A stretch of DNA of 64,000 nt from CBFDBF01 sp050291465 (GTDB lineage: Bacteria; Pseudomonadota; Gammaproteobacteria; Chromatiales; Chromatiaceae), in assembly GCA_050291465.1 (NCBI GenBank), contig JBNKJV010000002.1, forward strand, positions 216,415 through 280,414. Direction: 5' to 3'. Positions 60,289 to 64,000 of the stretch are shown piece after piece. A model generated the notes under the pieces. It saw nothing but the letters and a program-made list of their open reading frames with translations. It did no database searches and was not told the DNA's origin. Positions within the stretch are counted from its first letter, which is position 1. The number at the start of each line of letters is the position of its first letter. A program made the translations under genes and the position numbers.

Positions 60289-61038
60289 TCACCCGGCGTT
60301 ACGCTGCCGTACCGCCTCGAACAGACATATCCCGGTCGCTACCGAGACGTTCAGGCTCTCCACCGACCCGGCCATGGGCAGACGCACCAGGGCATCGCAG
60401 GCCTCGCGGGTAAGGCGCCGCATGCCCTTCTCCTCCGCCCCCATCACCAGGGCCAACGGACCCTTCAGGTCCGCGTCGTAGACCGGGGTATCGGCCTCTC
60501 CCGCGGTACCGACGATCCACACCCCCGCCTCTTCCTGCAACCAGCGCAGGGTCCGCGCAAGATTAGTCACCTGTACGAAAGGGGTGGTTTCCGCCGCCCC
60601 GCTGGCCACTTTGCAGGCGGTGGGGGTGAGACCGACAGAGCGGTCCCTGGGAGTGATCACCGCATGTACGCCGGCGGCATCGGCACTGCGCAGGCAGGCC
60701 CCGAGGTTGTGGGGATCCTGGACGCCGTCCAGAACCAGGAGAAACGGTGGTACCTCCAGTTCCTTCACTAGGAACTTAAGGGCGGATTCATCCGATGCCG
60801 CCGGTGCCCGGGTATGGGCAATCACCCCCTGATGATTGATATCCGGCTGCAGGGTGTTCAACTCATCCCGGGAGACAAAATGCACCGCCACACCGGCGGT
60901 CCGGGCCAGATCGACGATCTCGCTGATCCGGCGGTCCTTGCGCCGGGCCTCAACCCACACCTGCTGCACCGAACCGGACCCGTGTTTCAGGGCGGTGCGT
61001 ACGGCATGGATTCCGGCGACTGTCTGCTTCTCTGGCAT
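60289..61038 (-). CDS. rlmB: 23S rRNA 2'-O-methyltransferase RlmB
   Basis: 249 residues. N-terminal substrate-binding domain (QTVAGIHAVRTALKHG, 4-19), then the SpoU/TrmD knotted domain with LVLDGVQDPHNLGACLRSADAAGV-type motif 1 (near 120, in pieces LVLDGVQDPHNLGA and CLRSADAAGV), LVMGAEEKGMRRLT and PMAGSVESLNVSVATGI. It methylates G2251 of 23S rRNA in E. coli. Follows rnr by 64 bases, the usual pair. Confidence 0.95.
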   Translation of the reverse strand: MPEKQTVAGIHAVRTALKHGSGSVQQVWVEARRKDRRISEIVDLARTAGVAVHFVSRDELNTLQPDINHQGVIAHTRAPAASDESALKFLVKELEVPPFLLVLDGVQDPHNLGACLRSADAAGVHAVITPRDRSVGLTPTACKVASGAAETTPFVQVTNLARTLRWLQEEAGVWIVGTAGEADTPVYDADLKGPLALVMGAEEKGMRRLTREACDALVRLPMAGSVESLNVSVATGICLFEAVRQRNAG

Positions 61039-61102
61039 GGTGTTTATTTACGCTCCGGGCTTTGCCGCTCCTGCTGTGAAGGGGCGTGAATTTCAAAACG
61101 CC

Positions 61103-63352
61103 CTAGCGGCGCTTTTTGCGGGACGGTCCCCGGCGCACCCGACGTTTTCCCCGGTCGCCTTTCTTCACCTCATCCGGGAGAAAATCGATCTTGCGCTCAT
61201 CCAGATTGACCGCCGCAAGCCGGACCCGGATCGGATCTCCGAGCCGAAATGTCCCGCCACTGCGTTCCCCGGTCAGGCGGTGGTTCACCGGATCAAAGTG
61301 GTAATAGTCGTTCTCCAGGGCGGTGATGTGTATCAGGCCGTCCACATAGATCTCGTTCAACTCAACGAACAGACCGAAGGAGTTGACGCTGGTGATGATG
61401 CCGTCAAAGCTTTCACCCACCCGGTCCATCATGTACTCGCATTTGAGCCAGTCGATGGCGTCCCGGGTCGCCTCGTCGGCGCGCCGCTCGGTGCTGGAGC
61501 AGTGTTCGCCGAGCCCCTGCAGCTGCGGTTGCGAATAGTCGAAATCCTCCGCCGTTCCGCCGTTTATGAGGTGCTTCAGCGCCCGGTGCACGACCAGGTC
61601 GGGATAGCGGCGTATGGGTGAAGTGAAATGGGTATAGGCGGGAAATGCCAGCCCGAAATGGCCGCTGTTCTCGGAACTGTAAAGGGCCTGGGTCATGGAA
61701 CGCAGCAGCACCGTCTGGATGAGATGGACTTCGGGACGTTTCTTCACCGCTTTCAGAAGCTTTGCATAGTCCGCCGCCTGGGGTTTATCCCCTCCGGACA
61801 GGCGCAGTCCCAGTCCGGCGAGAAACTCCCGCAGATCACTCAGTTTCTCCTGCTGGGGCGGTTCGTGAATCCGGTACAGGGCCTGCAGCTTCTTGCGCAG
61901 CAGCAGCCGTGCCGCCGCCACATTGGCCGCCAACATACACTCCTCGATCAGACGGTGGGCATCGTTCCGTACCACTGGAACGATACGTTCCACCTTCTTC
62001 TCTTCATTAAAGATGATACGGGTTTCGGTCGTGTCGAAATCGATGGCACCGCGCTTCGCCCGGGCACCGTGCAGAACCTTGTAAAGCCGGTAGAGCTCCC
62101 GCAGATTGGGCAACAGCGCCTTATGTCGCTTCTGCAGCCCGGCGTCGTTCTCCACCAGCATGGCGGCCACCTCGTCGTAGGTGAGCCGGGCGTGGGAGCA
62201 CATAACACCCTCGAAGAAACGTGAGCGCTGAATAGCCCCGTCCTTTCCGATATAGAGCTCACACACCATGCACAGGCGATCTACCTTCGGATTCAGGGAA
62301 CAGAGACCGTTGGAAAGTACCTCCGGCAGCATGGGGATCACCCGATCCGGGAAATAGACCGAATTGCCCCGCAGGCGCGCTTCCTCATCCAGGGCGGTAC
62401 CGAGATCCACATAGCTGGAGACATCGGCGATGGCTACCAGCAGGCGCCAGCCTTTTTCTTTCCGTTCGCAATAGACCGCATCATCGAAGTCCCGAGCATC
62501 CGCCCCGTCGATGGTAACCAGCGGCAACCCGCGCAGATCCACGCGCCCCTCCTTGGCCGCCTCATCCACCTCCTTACCCAGTCCTTTGACCTCTTTTTTG
62601 ACCTGCTTGGGCCACTCCACCGGCAGTTCATGGGTGCGGATGGCCAGTTCGATCTCCATCCCGGGTGCCATGTGATCGCCCAGGACTTCCACGATTCTGC
62701 CCACCGGCTGGGTACGCTTGGTGGGCTGCTCCATGATCTCGGCCACCACCATCTGACCGTGCCCGGCGCCGTTCCACTGGCCTTCCGGTATAACGATCTC
62801 CTGGTGCAGGCGCTTGTTGTCCGGTTGTACGAAACCGAGTCCCGATTCCAGATAGAGTCGGCCCACCACCCGCCGGTTTCCTCGCTCCAGCACCTCCACT
62901 ACCGCACCCTCGCGCCGCCCCCGGTGGTCGATACCCACCACCCGGGCGACGATTCGGTCATCGTGCAGTACGGAACGCATCTGGCGTGGGGTCAGAAACA
63001 GGTCATCGCCGCCGTCATCCGGTTTGAGAAAACCGAAACCGTCCGGATGTCCGATCACCCGCCCGACGATCAGGTCCTTCTTGTTTACCCGACACAGGGC
63101 GCCGACCCGGTTGCGCACCAGTTGGCCGTCCCGTTCCATGGCGTTCAGACGCCGCCGCAGGGCGATGAGCTCTTCCTCGCCTCTCATATCAAGCTGCTTC
63201 GCCAGCTCGTCCATATCCAGAGGTACGCCGGACTGCGCCAGCTGCTCCAGGATATACTCCCGGCTGGGGATGGGGTTCTGGTACTTTTTGGCTTCCCGTG
63301 CGCGATGGGGATCCAGTTGGCGGGCGGTCTTTTTTCGTGGGCGCTTGGCCAA
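61103..63352 (-). CDS. rnr: Ribonuclease R
   Basis: 749 residues from a TTG start (read as MAKRPRKKTARQLD) with AGGA eight bases ahead; a longer ATG from 63466 lacks such a site and would run into the tRNA promoter. Cold-shock domains lead, followed by the RNB catalytic domain (DGADARDFDDAVYCE with the metal-binding Asp residues, near 290), S1 domain (GESFDGIITSVNSFGLFVELNE) and a basic tail RRVRRGPSRKKRR. 3'-5' exonuclease that degrades structured RNA. Upstream lies tRNA-Leu, as in Pseudomonas. Confidence 0.95.
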   Translation of the reverse strand: MAKRPRKKTARQLDPHRAREAKKYQNPIPSREYILEQLAQSGVPLDMDELAKQLDMRGEEELIALRRRLNAMERDGQLVRNRVGALCRVNKKDLIVGRVIGHPDGFGFLKPDDGGDDLFLTPRQMRSVLHDDRIVARVVGIDHRGRREGAVVEVLERGNRRVVGRLYLESGLGFVQPDNKRLHQEIVIPEGQWNGAGHGQMVVAEIMEQPTKRTQPVGRIVEVLGDHMAPGMEIELAIRTHELPVEWPKQVKKEVKGLGKEVDEAAKEGRVDLRGLPLVTIDGADARDFDDAVYCERKEKGWRLLVAIADVSSYVDLGTALDEEARLRGNSVYFPDRVIPMLPEVLSNGLCSLNPKVDRLCMVCELYIGKDGAIQRSRFFEGVMCSHARLTYDEVAAMLVENDAGLQKRHKALLPNLRELYRLYKVLHGARAKRGAIDFDTTETRIIFNEEKKVERIVPVVRNDAHRLIEECMLAANVAAARLLLRKKLQALYRIHEPPQQEKLSDLREFLAGLGLRLSGGDKPQAADYAKLLKAVKKRPEVHLIQTVLLRSMTQALYSSENSGHFGLAFPAYTHFTSPIRRYPDLVVHRALKHLINGGTAEDFDYSQPQLQGLGEHCSSTERRADEATRDAIDWLKCEYMMDRVGESFDGIITSVNSFGLFVELNEIYVDGLIHITALENDYYHFDPVNHRLTGERSGGTFRLGDPIRVRLAAVNLDERKIDFLPDEVKKGDRGKRRVRRGPSRKKRR

Positions 63353-63452
63353 GGTGCTATTCCTGAGTGAGTTATTAATAGATAGAGATTGTAGCGCAGC
63401 CGGGCGTTCCCTTCCCCTGCTTTGGAACCCGCCTCCCCGCCTTGTGCGGGCG

Positions 63453-63481
63453 TTGACAACCCCCACCGTCCCGGTTAAAGT
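63453..63481 (+). promoter_or_regulatory. Promoter of tRNA-Leu
   Basis: -35 TTGACA (63453-63458, consensus), 17-base spacer, -10 TAAAGT (63476-63481), 39 bases before the tRNA 5' end. The stretch after it is GC-rich. Confidence 0.7.
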
Positions 63482-63519
63482 TCCCGCCTTCCGCAGGCGG
63501 CCCGCCCGCCGTGGATACT

Positions 63520-63607
63520 GCCGAGGTGGTGAAATTGGTAGACACGCTAGCTTCAGGTGCTAGTGGGCGTTTAGCCCGTGGAGGTTCAAGTCCTCTCCTC
63601 GGCACCA
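63520..63607 (+). tRNA. tRNA-Leu (anticodon CAG)
   Basis: 88 bases. Acceptor stem GCCGAGG pairs with CCTCGGC and the CCA end is encoded. The anticodon stem CTAGC/GCTAG holds the loop TTCAGGT, so the anticodon is CAG (decodes CUG). It has the long variable arm of leucine tRNAs and the T-loop GTTCAAG. A terminator follows at 63643, and rnr is divergent on the other side. Confidence 0.95.
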
Positions 63608-63621
63608 TTTTCAAAGAACAT

Positions 63622-63719
63622 CAGAGACAACCACAGACAACGAAAAGCACCGTCAATACGGTGCTTTTTTTGTGCCTGAAATTTCATTTGGTTGTCTCTC
63701 GTTGTCTCTGATTGTCGTA
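63622..63719. repeat. Inverted 21-bp arms made of 10-bp units around the tRNA terminator
   Basis: Left arm 63622-63642 and right arm 63690-63710 are reverse complements at 18 of 21 positions. Each arm is two units of NGTTGTCTCT, and a third, weaker unit (GATTGTCGTA) follows the right arm. The 10-bp period equals one helical turn, as expected for protein-binding arm sites, for example of a tyrosine integrase next to a tRNA attachment site. GTGGAACG repeats at 63723 and 63734 follow. Confidence 0.6.
63643..63671 (+). terminator. Rho-independent terminator after tRNA-Leu
   Basis: Stem AAAAGCACCG / CGGTGCTTTT with loop TCAATA, ending in seven T. It lies 35 bases after the tRNA 3' end. Confidence 0.9.
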
Positions 63720-63859
63720 AGAGTGGAACGCTGGTGGAACGTGGTAAGTGTCATCTAGGTTATGCATCGTGCAATACTCTCATATGTAGAGGTATCTTAC
63801 GAAATATGACTTGTAGATTACCCTAGAGTACAGATCCTCCACGTGTTTGCAGAGTTTAG

Positions 63860-64000
63860 CTAGGCTGGATGGGTCGCAGGACGAAATTGACCTGGAGACA
63901 CATCATCAAAACCAAATTCTGGAAGATCCTGAAAAATGTATCCTTTGATTTTCTTCAGATGATAGGCGTCAAAATCACCTTTCACATAATCAAAAAGAAG
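63860..64000 (-). CDS. C-terminal end of an unrecognised gene (runs off the window)
   Basis: 46 residues in one open frame to the window edge, ending EFGFDDVSPGQFRPATHPA. The reading is rich in Phe, Tyr, Asp and Lys with AT-rich codons (TTT, GAT, AAA), unlike the GC-rich core genes. No family can be named from so short a piece. Its 3' end faces the tRNA-Leu border, so it is probably the first gene of an integrated element. Confidence 0.5.
   Translation of the reverse strand, partial: LLFDYVKGDFDAYHLKKIKGYIFQDLPEFGFDDVSPGQFRPATHPA

Noticed and set aside
63353..63466. Longer RNase R start at 63466
   Set aside because: No ribosome site; the extra 38 residues have no family match and overlap the tRNA-Leu promoter. 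The TTG at 63352 has AGGA at a good distance.

Overview
The window (64 kb, moderately GC-rich) is a piece of a gammaproteobacterial chromosome. Core-gene order matches that lineage: ftsK/trxB/aat/bpt/infA/clpA/clpS/csp, trpS/scpA/scpB/rluB, ligA/zipA/smc, a fleQ-fleS-fleR-fliEFGHIJ flagellar block, rpsF-rpsR-rplI-dnaB-alr-radA and tRNA-Leu-rnr-rlmB. Condensin is Smc-ScpAB rather than MukBEF, so the organism is not an enteric or a vibrio. The block orders resemble Pseudomonas and purple-sulfur/sulfur-oxidiser relatives (Chromatiales-like). The multihaem cytochrome fits a respiring free-living or symbiotic bacterium. Species cannot be fixed from the sequence alone.

Layout. 1-9.6 kb: 5' part of ftsK, alanine dehydrogenase, thioredoxin reductase, a YcgR-like PilZ protein, and a compact N-degron module (aat, bpt, infA, clpA, clpS) ending at a cold-shock gene with a long leader. 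9.6-17.2 kb: a minus-strand run of DNA glycosylase, rluB, scpB, scpA, trpS, site-2 protease, yciO and a PHP phosphoesterase, then yciI and a small conserved gene. 17.4-22.3 kb: a large hybrid sensor kinase, a small membrane protein, and a two-gene unit of membrane cytochrome b plus octahaem cytochrome c. 22.6-29.7 kb: ligA, zipA, smc, queF. 29.8-32.3 kb: a nucleotide-sugar dehydrogenase/epimerase pair for surface polysaccharide. 32.3-36.0 kb: a locally AT-richer accessory stretch of mostly unrecognised secreted or membrane proteins (DUF2314, DUF2569, ankyrin). 36.1-40.0 kb: the AmmeMemoRadiSam set (radical SAM, MEMO1-like, AMMECR1-like), split by a MITE-like element, then a pentapeptide-repeat membrane protein.

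40.1-52.3 kb is a flagellar region. A fliK-like/fhlB pair converges on fliE-F-G-H-I-J. Upstream lie fleR, fleS and fleQ, with sigma-54-type promoters before fliE and fleS, and a PilZ-like gene. 52.4-54.5 kb holds a CBS-domain transporter and an FHA/PilZ pair. 54.9-63.4 kb holds radA, alr, dnaB, rplI, rpsR, rpsF, rlmB and rnr. A tRNA-Leu(CAG) with promoter and terminator follows. Beyond it are 10-bp integrase-site-like repeats and the end of an AT-rich foreign-looking gene, which suggests the border of an integrated island at the right edge.

Short dispersed repeats (heptamers related to AACTGAT/GTTGTCA, and the palindrome GGCGGGCACAGCCCGCC) sit between genes at several places. No CRISPR array, rRNA operon or complete insertion sequence was seen. 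No wholly new multi-gene system can be asserted; the best candidates for follow-up are the cytochrome pair, the accessory stretch at 32.7-36.0 kb and the tRNA-Leu border.
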